Origin: Mesostigma viride
Lineage: Eukaryota > Streptophyta > Mesostigmatophyceae > Mesostigmatales > Mesostigmataceae
Assembly: GCA_009746045.1 (NCBI GenBank)
Contig: RPFO01000246.1
Location: 897,795 to 961,794 of the forward strand
Reading direction: 5' to 3'
Length of the DNA stretch: 64,000 nt
This document shows, in pieces, positions 33,790 through 46,030 of the stretch. The notes under the pieces were generated by a model that saw only the letters and a list, made by a program, of their open reading frames with translations, did no database searches and was not told the DNA's origin. Made by a program: the position numbers and the translations under genes. The first letter of the stretch is position 1. Each line of letters starts with the position of its first letter.

Positions 33790-34345
33790 TTCGCCATGCT
33801 ACTGATGCCTGTGCAGAGAGACGCTCTCTGTTGAGAAGCCATGCCCTAGCTCTTGTATCAAGGAGAGCTCTTGTATAGCCATGATGATCTTCCTCCCCCA
33901 TATGCCGGGATCCCCTTAGTTGGGTTGAACCCGAGACAGCATGGTGGTGCCGGTGCCCTTGAGGCACCTAGAGCAAGTGTTACATTCCACTCCTGCAGGA
34001 AGTAGCCCAGAATGTATTAAAAGCCATACGCCCCTTCCTCAAGGCCCTCTCCTCAAGCCGCCTTGTGTGCCTGTGCTTGTTTAGCCGGGGGCATGAACCA
34101 TCATGGCGGTGCAGGTGCACCTTAATGCACCCAGAGTAGGTGATAGTTGTACATCCTACACCTGCAGGTTGTCGCCCTGATTGTATTACAAACCCATAGA
34201 TGCCCCTTTCTCAGGGCTATATGTGTTACATATGCTCCCCACGGAGCTATGTAATTAATTAATACGTCCCAAGGTTCTGGGATATGTGCTACATGTACTC
34301 CCAACGGAGTTATGTTACTAATTAATTATAATTAATTAATTAATT
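33790..34345 (+). repeat. Dispersed repeat Q, copies 2 and 3 in tandem
   Basis: Two diverged units. Unit 1 (33790-34030) has CATGGTGGTGCCGGTGCCCT and CACCTAGAGCAAGTG. Unit 2 (34095-34345) has CATCATGGCGGTGCAGGTGC and CACCCAGAGTAGGTG. Each unit is followed by CTGCAGG..GT.GCCC and GCCCCTT.CTCA. Unit 2 ends with two short stem-loops (CTCCCCACGGAG, CTCCCAACGGAG), each followed by TAATTAATTA runs. Confidence 0.65.
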
Positions 34346-34439
34346 AATGTATCCACCTCCATTCATTGCCAGCATCCACGTACGTTGAACGGTGCTGCAA
34401 ATTAACGCGAATATCAAAGCAGCAGGTTTGAGCTACCAT

Positions 34440-34515
34440 GGGCCGGAATCTTTGATGTATCAAGGAGACAACCAGCGCAGGCCAGAAATCGGGAGAATCC
34501 GGACCATGCATTTGA
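34440..34515 (-). repeat. Short copy of the repeat R end block
   Basis: On the minus strand ATGGTCCGGATTCTCCCGAT then TTCTGGCCTGCGCTGGTTG then TCTCCTTGAT. It matches the end of repeat R at 13384 and 33180. Only this end block is present. Confidence 0.7.
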
Positions 34516-34529
34516 TGTTTAGTTTTCTG

Positions 34530-34778
34530 GCATACGAGCCAGCCTTATGGTACTGCATGTTTGTTTCCCACAGTGTTGCGCCCCGGCACCCTGCTATGGA
34601 GAGAGCGCTCTGCATGTGGCCTTAAGTGTACGTGGCGGTGAGAGATCGAAGCTCGGGCGCCCTCCCTCCTCATTGTGTATACTAGGGGCCAGGAAGGTTC
34701 CTTTACTCTGTATTGCGGCACCGGCCCACGTGATGTGCACAGTCACGTGCTTTAATTGATTAATTATATAATTAATTA
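34530..34778 (+). repeat. SINE-like family S, copy 3
   Basis: Closest to copy 2: GTTGCGCCCCGGCACC, GGAGAGAGCGCTCTG, GGGCGCCCTCCCTCC, GGTTCCTTTACTCTGTATTG and CACGTGATGTGCACAGTCACGTG. An AT tail with TTAATTATATAATTAATTAA follows. Confidence 0.8.
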
Positions 34779-35338
34779 ATTCTGGCATGCGCTGGTTGTC
34801 TCACAATTGATGTTGTATAAGATATAAAATGTTGTCAAGTGAAATGTTTCAACATAGCTGGTAGGACAAATAAATAGTGCAAATAATGACCTCACAGATT
34901 GGCTGAAGCCAGGGCAGAACGTCATGTAGATCTGCTATGCCAATACCGTGAACGAAAAAAACAGATTACCGCAAAGAGCGACTAGCGTGCAGACGTCGCA
35001 CCTCAAGACTTGATGAACTGGTCAATATGATGGCCAACATGTATGTACACTAGGCATAGTGCCTATCTTGCCTTTAGGGACAGCCCGACTTGAACTTTTT
35101 GGTGTGGTGCCCACCCCCATTTCAGGCTCTGGCCATGAGCAAACCCTTTGAACACACAACAGAAACCTTTATGCACCCACCGCCTCACTGCTGCACAAGG
35201 CCTGTGTGCTAAATCCATTTCGAGCCACCCAGCGTCCACTGGGACATATACATCTACTGGACCCCCCCCCAGTTAAGGAGGACAGCCCAGTACACTGTAA
35301 ACACATGCATGCAAGAGACTGCCAGCATGAGCAGTGCC
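34779..35338. other. 3' flank of the DMT gene, no gene seen
   Basis: Non-coding sequence between transposon debris and the end of the minus-strand transporter gene. It may contain that gene's 3' UTR. No recognisable element apart from a C-run near 35262. Confidence 0.4.
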
Positions 35339-38300
35339 TCACTTCATCAGGAGGAAGACTGCATCGTTGCCACCACTGACTGGGGGCGCATCCAGCACTT
35401 CTTTCCACAAAGCCTCTTCTGCCCTGGATGGCTTCAACGTCACAGTCTCGACAGCCATGGGAGGGACACCATCGTAAGGAGCCAGGGCAGCCTGAACGTC
35501 TGGTAAACTGCTCCCTGATCCAATGACACTAAGAGCTGCAGCACCACCGGTGAGACCTTTACACAAAGCATCCATCCCAAGAGGTGGCCCCACACAGCTT
35601 GAGAGCATTGGTGTGGCAGATGCTGCTGCCTGTGAGGCAGTTGACGACATGGCATCCCAGCTGATGTTGCTGAAATTACCAGGGACTGCACAAGTGAGCA
35701 CTGCAGCCACGTTTGCGCCGGAGCTTACAGAGGCCAAATGGGGAGGAACTGATGTTGTCGCCGCCGCCATGTTCGCAAAGCCAAACCCATCCATGGCTGA
35801 CAAGGCCGAGGCACTCACAGGAATGGCGAAACCCATGTCAGGGGCCATCGCCGTACCAGTGCGCATGGCTGTGGTGCCCATGGCCGCCACTGCCGCCTCG
35901 CCACCGCGCACCGCTGCCATGCTGGACGCCAGCCTGGCCGCAGCAGCCCCTCCCGCAGCGACAGCGCTGCCTGCAATAGCAGCCACGTCAACACCTCCAG
36001 TGGCAGGTGCCGTGGAGGTGGCAATATTTACAACCGTTGTTGTGGCTGCGGCCAGGTCAGCAGCCACTATGTCAGCAGCCACCGCAGTGACATTGGACCC
36101 CACCGCAGAAGTGGCCACTGATGTGGCATCCGCGACCATGGCAGGGCCAGCACGTGTCAGCAGCGATGCGGCAGACATGGCGGAGTTACTCAGATTGGAG
36201 CCTGCTGCTGCTGCCGCCGCAGCTGCTTCTGTGGCCAAGGGACTAGCTGTGACTCCAAGCACAGCTGGTGCTGCTGTGGTCCCTGCTGCAACTGATATGC
36301 TGGCCGAAACAGAAGCTCCTGCCACAATGGGTGCAGCAACAGGAACTGCCGATGCTGCAACACCCGCAGCAATGGGCGCAGTCGCAGTGCCAGATGCCAC
36401 AGTAACGGTCATGGGTGTGGCTGCCGCGACAACCGTGACTGGGATAGCGGTGGTCGCAGATGCAGCAAACCCTGCGGAGATAGGCACCACTGCGGTGACA
36501 GATCCTGCCGCCCCTGCAACCACGGGCGCAGTCGTGATAGCGGATGCTCCCACCCCTGCCATGACGGGTGCAGCCGGGGCGATGGATGCTGCCACTCCTG
36601 CCGTTAGATGAACCGTGGGCTCCACTGCCGCCGCCGCCGCAGCAGATGCTGTCGCTGCACCCACCGAGCTGGCAGCTGTTCCTGAGGCGGCTGCGGCGAC
36701 TGTGCCAGCCCCAGTAGCCCCTGCGCCCATTGCTGCACTAGCCGCGGTCGCCCCTGCAGCTACCCCTGTCCCCGCCCCTGCCCCCACCGCAGCCACGGTG
36801 CTCGCGCTGGTACCTGTCACTGAGCTGGCGACGAGGGAGCCCCCAGCAGCCCCCACACCTGCAACATTGGTCGCCACCTTGCCTCCCATGACCATCTGCT
36901 GCACCATGCGGCCATATTGCGCCATCTGCGATGAATGGGCAGGGAGGGATCAAAGACGCTCGAAGCATTAGAAAGAACAGCACAAGAATCAGAAACTTCA
37001 ACCACTGTGGCACAAGTGGCCTCACCGTGCTTTCAGCTACTACAATACCCCAGAAAATACTGCATGCACAGTTAGTCAATTAATCAAACACGTGCTCCCG
37101 TTGGGGAGCCACGGAGCACCGGAGTGCTTTTAATCCCTGTATGTGCACAGCAGGGAGAAAGGGCAGAGACCCCCTTTCTCCTTCATGCCAGAGGCATGCC
37201 AAGGCAGCAATCGGACACGATAGACGATCCGGCAATTTTTGTGGGTGCAATAAGACCCGCGTGAGCACATCATAACAAGGAGCGTGGGCCAACAAGCGAG
37301 GCATAGCAAGGACGCAGCATGGCTGGCTGTACGAGGGCTAAGCTAAGGCTATGGCTGCTTGTGTACCGTGCGTGAGCGGTGCACGTAACTAGGTATGCTG
37401 GCAACGCTAGGCATTGCATGGACAATGGCATGTCCTTGGTGAGATGAACATCAAGGCAAATTACTGGATCCCAGATCAACATGGACACAAAGCCTTTGCT
37501 TGCCGACATAATCATAATGAGGCAGGCAAACATGTCATTCACTGTTCTCACATGCTGCATTATTGGACATGCCTGGTTGTGACTTGGAAACACGGAACTC
37601 AGAAACATACCTTCAACTGCGATGTAACGAAGGCAGTTGTCACACCATCCAGGAATGACTCCCCGCTGCCAGCCGGTGGCGCTGGAGATGTGTCGCCCCT
37701 TTTGTCTGCCCCGCCTGCCTTGCCTGCCTTCCTTGCATTGCCTCCTGGGACACCCTGAGCCTTGACCGCCTGTGAGCTGGGCCCACCAGCTGCACCTTGG
37801 CTATTGCCCTTGTCATTTGCCTGCCCCCGGCCAAACACGCGGCGGCTCCACCCAGCCAGCCCCTGAAGGTATCCGTTGGCGCTGCCGCCAAAGTTGCCCA
37901 GGTAGCGCATCATGGTGATCCCGTTGAGCAGGTTGCCGTAGAGCAGCAGCAGCAGCAGGCAGAGTTCCATGGACATGAGGTCACGCTGCACGCCGAAGTG
38001 GAAGAGGGCGCCCCAGAGCGGGATGGTCGTGTAGATGAGCGTGACAGTGGACGCCTTGACACGCTGAAGCGCCTTGGTCTCCAAAAACACGCACGCACCC
38101 GTGGACACAAAGCCCAGGTACAGGAACGGGATGAGCGGCAGCGATGAGAACTGGTCGCCCATCTGAGCAAGCGCGGCGGACCAGCTGCCCACAGCACCGT
38201 CCGCGATGCCTGCCAGATGGACACCCTGCCAGCCCATGGCCAGGGCGGTGACCATTCCCAGCTGCAATGCCGTCATCATGATGGCGTTGCTGGGCCCCGG

Positions 38301-40613
38301 GAAGCTGCGCATGATCGCCTCACAGCGGAAGGTATGCACCGCACAAAAGAGCGATGCTAGCAGGGACCAGGTGTCTGAGGAGACTGAGGCGCCGACGCTG
38401 GCCAGGAAGTGTGGCAGGTCACTCGTGTCAAATGGTGTCTGGCCGTGCACCGCCACCACCAGCGCAAACATCACTGCCAAGGAAACAACAGGATTGCAGG
38501 GCATTGGCAAGGGATGCCACACAGGGACAACGAAGCAAGAAAAAAGGATTGTGTCAACCGTCTTTCTAATGAAACGAGGAAAAAGGAAGACACCTGCGAT
38601 GCCAGGCAAGCAGAGGGCAACCATTAATTTGAGCAAAGCTTACAGCCACTTTGATGCGCATCTCTGCCAATGAAAAAGAAAAATGGGGGGGCTGAATGCA
38701 GTAAAACACAACACTAAACAGACAAGTCCTTCCCAATCACGACAATGTCCCTTTTGGCCTGATCCATACCTAACCACGGCATTTGAGATACCGTGCAAGC
38801 AATCCTGCCCGATCTATAGCAGTGGCATGGATTGGTAGTAAGCTACTAAACCACTAGGAGAGTGCAGGAGAAAAATGCAGATATGCAGGGTTATCAGGTT
38901 CTGCTCACCGTTAGATGCAACCAGAGTCTAATAGATACAGCTGGCACTGTCACCTCAACTGAGCTGCCAGGATTCAGATATCTTCATCTAGACACATGCT
39001 TTACACACCGTGTACACAGCTTTAAAGCACCTGTCCCATAAACGCGGCACGTTAACTTTCAAAAAAGAGCAAACAAATATCAGAACGTGGCAGTACGCGC
39101 GCTGAAGTTGGATGCCCCACACTCAACTTGGATGCCCCTATACAGGAGCTGCTTTGACCGCTTACTTGCTAGCGCCACGCCAGCACTGAACTTGGAATTG
39201 CTGGACAGCTGGTTCTCCTTGTTGAGAATGCCCGTCTCCAGAAGAAGCATGACGACAGCCGTCATGCCGAGCCGATACCCAATCATGGTGTCCACCCCCT
39301 TGGTGCTCATGCTCTGTGAAAAAATGCCGCAAAACAGCAATGTCCCCAGCTGGGCTCCCGATGCCAGAAGGCCGTCAGGGAGTTCCGCCTTGAGCAGGAA
39401 TGGCAGCAGCGAGACGGTGGCCATCAGGAAGCGACAGGACACCATGAAGCTGGGTGGTATGGAATGACCCGCCAGCGCATCATCAAAACAATGGATTGCC
39501 GCATCAGTACTGCCATTGAGTGCAGCTAGCGCGTTCAGCATGAGGATGCTCTTCACTGCTTGGGACCCTATCCCAAACACATTGGTGCCATCCAGTGAGT
39601 TGCCCTGGGAAAGCTTGGCAGCAACTTCAGCATTTTCAAGTTCCTCCTGAGATGTGCTGAACTTCAGGTCTGGCTCCACGGCTGTTGACTGGACAGCCAG
39701 GGTTAGCAACTTCCGGGCATCTGGGCCTGCACCAATTGCCCTCTCCAGCAGCGGGGAAGTGTCATAAAGCTGGCGCTTCTTTTTCTTGATCGCCTGCAAG
39801 GAGTTTTGCCAAGAGCAATTAACAACAAATAAACCAACAACAAACAAATGTTACTAGCTGTGCACATGTTTTCAAAACAATTCATAGAGCTCTCAATCTT
39901 CCATTCCACCACCACCACCACCCCTTCAAAACTCTATGATTGAAGGGAAGACAACAAGCTGACCAAATCGTGCTGCCTACGTCGCAGTGACGCTGCCATC
40001 GACATACCTTCTTGACGTATATTTGACGACTCTTCCCTTCCACTGCGACACCTGCTGCCGCAAAATCTCGCGGTCTTACTGCTCGACGAACAGCCTGGAC
40101 AGCACCCTGCAACCTTCTTAGTGCTAACGATGCTCTGACGGAGTCGATAAACCCGTGGCTGGAATCAGAAGCTTCAGAGATTGGACATCCCTCAATCCCC
40201 GACGGAGCAAATGCTGGCCTCAGGCCAAGGAAAAGGGAGCGTGAAAGACTACTTCTTCCTACGCTTCTCCGGGGAAAAGGTGACCTCCGGCGTTGCCCCT
40301 TCGCATTAGCATGAAACTGGGTGGCGAAGGTTGCTAATCGCGACGTCTGGAAGGCGCGCACCAATGGAGAGGAAGGAGCGGAGGCCACGGCTCTATGCAA
40401 TGCCGGGCGAGTCAGACATCCTGAGATGGAGGCAGCATGCGACGATCTCGCCAACGGCGAGGAAGGGGCCGAGCAAGTAGACATCGCTATCCGCGTTTTC
40501 ACGTCCATCCTAGCTGATGTGAAGCATGGGCCAGGGCCAGGCGAGGAATGCAAGATACTAGCAGCACATAACTCTGCCGGCATGGAACGCGCAAGGCCTG
40601 CCGCGCGCAGCAA
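35339..40613 (-). CDS. DMT/EamA-family membrane transporter, plastid-type leader, Ala-rich tail
   Basis: Four exons join in phase: 40613-40008, 39793-39166, 38473-37611 and 36925-35339 (stop TGA), giving about 1,227 residues. Donors are GTATGT, GTAAGC and GTATGT. Exon 1 is Ser/Arg/Ala-rich with little acidity, like a chloroplast transit peptide; the exact ATG is uncertain. Exons 2-3 encode a drug/metabolite transporter fold: SFMVSCRFLMATVSLLPFLL, GTLLFCGIFSQSMSTKGVDT, YRLGMTAVVMLLLETG, the junction VALAMMFALVVAVHG, then AIMMTALQLGMVTALAMGW, IPFLYLGFVSTGACVFLETK and ALQRVKASTVTLIYTTIPLW, the typical second EamA repeat. The last exon adds about 528 residues, almost all Ala, Val, Thr, Gly and Ser, ending in a normal-looking segment (PPMAVETVTLKPSRAEEALW). 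Substrate unknown. The tail is far longer than in usual members. Its inclusion rests on phase and splice sites only. Confidence 0.75.
37074..37190 (-). repeat. Stem-loop + (TAAT)n module, copy 4 (intronic)
   Basis: Lies in the last intron of the DMT gene (36926-37610). On the minus strand, GGGATTAAAAGCACTCCG precedes the stem-loop (arms GTGCTCC and GGAGCAC, loop with one base change), and TTTGATTAATTGAC follows. Same subfamily as 32625-32745. Confidence 0.8.
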
Positions 40614-41812
40614 CCATACGTGCCAATACTTTCTACAATTACAGCCTCGGCGACCATTCCAGGCCTATTTTATCCTTGATGCGCGCCAGATATTCCAAGA
40701 TTAGCCAGCCTGGTTTTTCCTTGTTTTGACGCGTGGAACTTCTTTTATTGCCTGTGCTGTAGCGTCACCACAGCGCAGAACAAATTATGGCACCGCCGAA
40801 AGGCATGCGTACGGGACCGCCATCTACTTGTCATTTTGCGACGTTTGCGCGTTGTTGTCTATCCGGATGCGTCAACTTTTTATTTTTTTTACGCTCAAGG
40901 GATCAGGCACATCGTCGACGTGTGCTACTACAACTTCCTAGCAGCAGGAATCCGGGTTTCCCAAAGCTTAACTGAATAGGTACCGAGTTTGACCCAGTAC
41001 CTGCGGAATCAATCCGGCCCATTCTTAATCGCAGACCGGCATAATTGGTCATTACCTGAGTGGGAATATACTGAACTGAATTGCACTAATCCGTTGCCTC
41101 GTTGCCACTTGGCATTTGTGATGTGCTGTCACAAGAAATCGATAACAGAACACTTTCACGTGCCCTGCGCAGTGCGTGGTCTGGCCGAAAGAATGCGGCG
41201 GCTAATTTTTTTTGGGACGATCTGTCAGCGTATCCCGCGCCGATCCTGGGAATCAGCCACGAATTTATCACACAGCAAGCACACAACACAACTGCTACGG
41301 AATTGCGACACCGCTGCAGTCGCCAAATCTGCAGGTGTCCCGAAGCTACTGTCAGCGACCGTAAAACTGGCATGGCATGACACGCGCGCCGCGGCCGCCG
41401 CGCCATCCCATCAGAGCGCCCGCGCGCCCCCAATGCAGGCAAGGTGGGGGCTGCATCAGCAGGCAGCATAACGCACGTCCGCGCTTAGTGCTTACCACTG
41501 TGTTTGCTTGTGTCACCGCGTTTGCTTCTGTGTTCATGTCCAGCAAAACAACAAAATAATGGCGCCGTCGCTCTAGAAATTATACATAATTCCTGTCTGG
41601 AGGAACTTCCAGACAAACTGTTTTGGTTTCTTTGTACACAGCGGGAGATTTTGTTCGAAATTTTTCCTCTGCCTAGGATAGTACATACTTACGCGGTTGC
41701 GGTCAGAAATATTTATTGGTGCTCACGTTGCAGCGGTTTCTTTCGCATCAGAATTACCCGGATTGCATTGTGGGGAGAGTTTGTCCGGTATCTTCCCTTA
41801 TAGCGATCAAGC
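40614..41812. promoter_or_regulatory. Divergent intergenic region, DMT gene / IMP3
   Basis: A 1.2-kb gap between two head-to-head starts, so it should hold both promoters. No clear TATA box or repeated element. It holds A/T-runs (40880-40890, 41210) and a GC-rich patch (41390-41420). Confidence 0.4.
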
Positions 41813-44800
41813 ATGAGGAAGTTAAAGCATCACGAACATAAGCTATTAAAGAAGGTTGATTTTTTATCATGGAAACGGGAGAACAACCTTCGCGAGATCC
41901 AGGTTATGCGCCGCTATCACATCCAGGACCGAGACGACTACAAAAAGTTAGTCCTGCGGCTGCCTTTTCGGTTTGTCTTTTGTTCTGCCCACGTCATTGT
42001 AACTTTGCCTGGGGGTCGGGAAGTCGGTAGGATCTGTTACTCACGGCATGCGGATCATGACCAATCACTTCTATATTTCTTTTGCAGGTACAACAAGCTA
42101 TGCGGAATGATTACGAAGCTGGTTAATTTGATCAAAAAGCTTGATCCTAAAGACCCCTACCGCGTAGAGATGACCGAGCAAATCCTTAATAAGCTGTAAG
42201 TGCCAGGTTGGTTCGTAACATCGATCAGGCAGGTCCGTGTCAGGTGGGAATTTAGTTTAAATTTCCAGCATTGCGAGCTGTTGACTTGGACTCTATGCGC
42301 ATTTGCGTCGCACAGTTGATCGCCAGTAATCACGTGGCTGGCACGTTGTTTTACAGTGTCTCCTTGATAGTGTGCCGCAGTCATCACTGGCTGAGGAAGT
42401 TTCTTGGGATGGGTTCTTATTTTGCGTCACAGCATCATGAGTCGCGGGCATCGGGTATAGAGCCTAACTGCCTGCTGGCCTGCCTGCCCTCCTGCCCCTG
42501 AGAAGTCTTTCAATGGGAGACGGAAACGCCAAGTGTGTGGACTTGCATGGAACTTGGGTTCTCCTGGGGCTGTGCAACACATTTGGGTTGCCTTGATCGC
42601 AAGGCAGCGCTTGCCATCCTGCCCAGGTAACATGGGTGCGTGAATGACTGTATATCCTCCCTCCCTTCCCCACCCCCACCCCACCCACACACACGCACCA
42701 CCACGATACCTCCCCAAGCACTCTCGCCAAAGTTTTTCTTTGCAATCCTAGAAGTAGGCCCTTTTGGGTTTACCTTATTGGCCGGCTGTTCACGAACCCA
42801 GCACCCATGAAACGGTAGGTTGCATGTTGATCTGGCTGGATGATTATAGTACTATGTGGTAATGTGGGGTCTTGGCACCTGGCCCTGGGGTATCTGGGGA
42901 AGTGCGTGCAGTGGTGGGGGCCCCAGCGCGGGGGATTGTACCCACGTATGCGTATGTGCATACGCGGGTGGGTGGGTGGAGAGATGTGGGGAGGTGGCCC
43001 TTGGGGAGAGTAGAGGGGGGGGCGGGGGCTGGAATTGGGGAGGGGGACATGATGGAGGGGGGGGGGGGGGGGGGACAGGATGGAGGGGGGAGGGGCACAG
43101 GATGGAGGGGAACCCTGGGAAAATCCTGCGCAATCGGACGGTTGACTCGGTGTGTGGATAACCCGGATGGGGAGCAAAGGTGGGCGTGCCGGTGGGGTGG
43201 GGTTAGGAGAGGGGAGGGCAGGTTCAGGGCTACCCGGGGCTCGTGGTAGGATAGGCCCCACTTTTGCAACAGTTCTGTCTGGGGTATCCGCGTGTTGCTC
43301 GCAGGCTGGCTGTCTTTGCAGTTCTTAAGGAGCGATATGATGCATGGATTGACAGTGGATGAGAGACCCACCCACCTTGCTTGGCGGCGGCATCCCGGGT
43401 GCGGGTGCCCGCAGGTACAACATGGGTCTCATCCCCACCCAGAAGAGCCTCGCGCTCTGCGACAAGCTGTCGACCTCGGCCTTCTGCAGGTAACTGCCCA
43501 TTTCGCATGCCATGTATCGCATCGGCAGGGGAACCCTTAGTTCTCGCGTCCAAACGACTAGATCCGTTTTTGGTGGCCCATGTACGCACGGTGCCTCCCA
43601 GGTTGGTGTGTGGGTTCCATAAATAAAAGGGAGGCTGAAATTTTGCGGACCTCCTTGGCATGTCTGATAGGTTTTGCGGGGGGGGGAGACCTTGGAGGTG
43701 TGTTCCGTGGCTGCCCTGGTAGCCCCTGGCCTGGCGTCCGCCTTCGTATGCATGGATGGCCTCCACACACCCAGCATGCGAATTGTGTTGTTTCTGTGCC
43801 ATTGTCAGCATCGCAGCTGTGGTGTCCTTCATCCGGATGGCAGCATGTACCGTAGGGCCCCCTTGCACCTTGCCCGACATGCAGCAGCCCATCAGAGGCA
43901 ACTGCAACATTCTCAAACACAAACAGGCAACATCATGCATGCCCGCGCGCTGCTGAATGTGCTGTTATGTGACCATGCTGCGGGATGTTTGCTGGGATCA
44001 TCTGGCAGGCGGCGGCTGGCGGTGGTGATGGTGCGCCTGAAGATGTCGGAAACGCTTCGGGAGGCCATCACATTTATCGAACAAGGCCGTATCCTCACAC
44101 CCAGCCTGTCCTGTCCCAGACCATGGATGGCGATGCTCTTTCCTTTTCCAACACTCCATCTGCCCTGGCTTTCTCACCCCCCTGCCCCCTTTACACTTTC
44201 CCTCCGGCATCTCTGGTCCGCAAGTGTGAGGTTGTCGGGTTGACACTTGATGGATTGTGCTCTCGCGGCCGGCAGGGACACGAGAGTGTGAACTAGACAG
44301 GCAGGGGGGGTGGGCAGTTGCCGCGTCCTTGGGAATGCTGCGTGCTTGGGGACCTTGGGCAGCTGCCGTGTGGGTTAGTGGCGCTTATGTGCCTAGGTAG
44401 TTCTGGTCCTTGGTGGTGGTGATGGCCAGAGGCTGATAGGTACAGGTTGGAAGGGTGTTTACAGGGGGCGCGTGTGTGCATGCCTGCGGAAGGGATGACC
44501 TTGAAAGATGGGGTCGGAGCAGCGGTCGGTGCCAGGGGCTGGAGGTGCATGGTTCGTGTGAGCAGGAAGTAAGGCGATGGATGGGCGCAGTAGTGCTGCA
44601 TGGTATGCGTGTGAAGGAAGAAGGTTTCCGTGTGTGTTTTGTTAGTGTATGCATGTCTGGCAGGGCATGCATTCTTGAGGGCACACCAACGAGCGGCGCA
44701 CACACGTCCTTGCACTGCACAGTGGAGGGAAAGGAAGCTGGCGGAATATGCGCTTGATGTTTATGAGTTGCGCGACGTGCTGTGCCAGTAAGCTGGTTGC

Positions 44801-45211
44801 CCAGGGTGCACATTTGGCTCCACCGCATCAACCTGTCATGGAATGTGGCGTGTCTAGTGCCCGTTGCCCGGTTGGTGTTTGCTCCCAGCTTGTGTGGTAT
44901 ACCACGTGCGTGCCCCACACGCGTCCTGCACATTTGTGCCCTACCAGCTTATCCTACTGTAGCTTTTGGTGGGACAAAGAAGAGGCTCCTTGACCCCAGC
45001 GCCCACCCTCGACTCCTCCCCGTCGTGGACCTCTCATGGTGGCGGCGACATGACGCCAGACGTGCGCGTGGGCCCTGAGACGGTCGCAGACCCCGCGTTT
45101 GCTGTCAGCCGCAACATGGAAGACTTTGTCACGTGGGTGGACACATCCAAGATCAAGCGCAAGGTCATGCAGTACAACGACCGGCTGGACGACTATGACC
45201 TTCTTAGCTGA
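41813..45211 (+). CDS. IMP3: U3 small nucleolar RNP protein IMP3
   Basis: Component of the U3 snoRNP that, with MPP10 and IMP4, processes pre-18S rRNA in the nucleolus (family knowledge). Five exons join in phase: 41813-41946, 42088-42195, 43415-43489, 44009-44088 and 45060-45211 (stop TGA). They give 182 residues, the usual size of the family (human 184). Landmarks are [20 protein letters not shown] at the start, [57 protein letters not shown], then [20 protein letters not shown] and [20 protein letters not shown]. The last is the S4-like RNA-binding part spanning the fourth intron. It ends with [20 protein letters not shown]. All junctions restore conserved residues. Introns are 141 to 1,219 bases, so the gene is about 3.4 kb for a small protein. 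Confidence 0.95.
43056..43075. repeat. G homopolymer and G-rich tract in IMP3 intron 2
   Basis: A run of about 20 G within a G-rich 42.9-43.2 kb stretch (GGAGGGG words). It is inside the intron between exons 2 and 3. The exact run length may be affected by sequencing error. Confidence 0.8.
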
Positions 45212-45479
45212 GGCTTGGGGGGAAAAAGAAACTCTGAACTTGTCATTCGTGAAACACGCTAATGTGCTGAGCCATGAGCGGAGGGAGGCTCTCCCGTGCC
45301 TTCAAGCTCCTGTTGTGGACTTGTGGCATGCACATACATCCACGGAGTGGCACACAGCGTGGAAAACCCGTGCGGTTGACCCAGGAGGGCACGCGGCTTA
45401 TGCACAAGCATGATGTGGTAACTCGGGGTTGGAGTTGGTGTAGATGCTGGCTGCGATACACCAGCATATCAGCATATCA

Positions 45480-45905
45480 ATGAGACCTACTGGTTTTCAC
45501 CTTTGCGGAGTGTCTGATCAGAATATCAATGAGACCTACACACAGATCTCGAGTGATTTATCTAGTACCAAATCCGAAAGGCTTGCATCACTCCCCGGAA
45601 AGGAGAACTTTTGCGGATGACTGTAGGTGTAAGTTGGCGATGCCATGGTAACCGGAGACGTCCGTCCTATAGTCAGCGAAAGTTGGTGCGAGAGGTCCCC
45701 AGTTCGATTCCGGTCGGATTCATTTGCAGATCGCGTTTTTCCGCGTTTTCCGCGGCCCGGCACTGAACGCAAATGGTTTTCACCTTTGCGGAGTGCCTGA
45801 TCAGAATATCAATGAGACAACCAGCACAAGCCAGAGTGGATAGAATGGCGGCCACATAGGGGGCCGCCGATGTTTTCAGTCTCGTGGCGTTGGTTATCAT
45901 GTAAC
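45480..45905 (+). repeat. Composite repeat with tRNA-like B box
   Basis: The segment GGTTTTCACCTTTGCGGAGTG followed by CTGATCAGAATATCAATGAGAC occurs at 45491-45537 and again at 45772-45821. Between them is AGTTCGATTCCGGTCGGATT near 45702-45721, a good match to the T-arm/B box of tRNA genes. Then comes CGCGTTTTTCCGCG. A full tRNA cloverleaf cannot be drawn. A tRNA-derived SINE is more likely than a tRNA gene. Confidence 0.5.
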
Positions 45906-46030
45906 AGTTTTCTGGGCATTAATTAATTAATTAATTAATTAATTAAGGGGACGGTCCCGGCGCGAATATTTTGGCGCCGAAAAATTCGCGGTACCCGTCC
46001 GTACCGTGAAAAAGTGGTGCACGGGGCGCG
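45906..46030. repeat. (TTAA)n run and palindromic GC segment
   Basis: TTAATTAATTAA repeats at 45918-45946. They are followed by a segment rich in short palindromes: GGCGCGAATATTTTGGCGCC, CGCGGTACC and CCGTACCG. Confidence 0.6.

Noticed and set aside
35523-36611. Plus-strand Ala-rich frame of 362 codons
   Set aside because: It is the antisense of the DMT gene's last exon. The minus-strand reading has splice sites in phase and a normal-composition C-terminus; the plus-strand one has neither.
45640-45735. Functional tRNA gene
   Set aside because: Only the T-arm/B box is convincing. The anticodon and acceptor stems cannot be paired.
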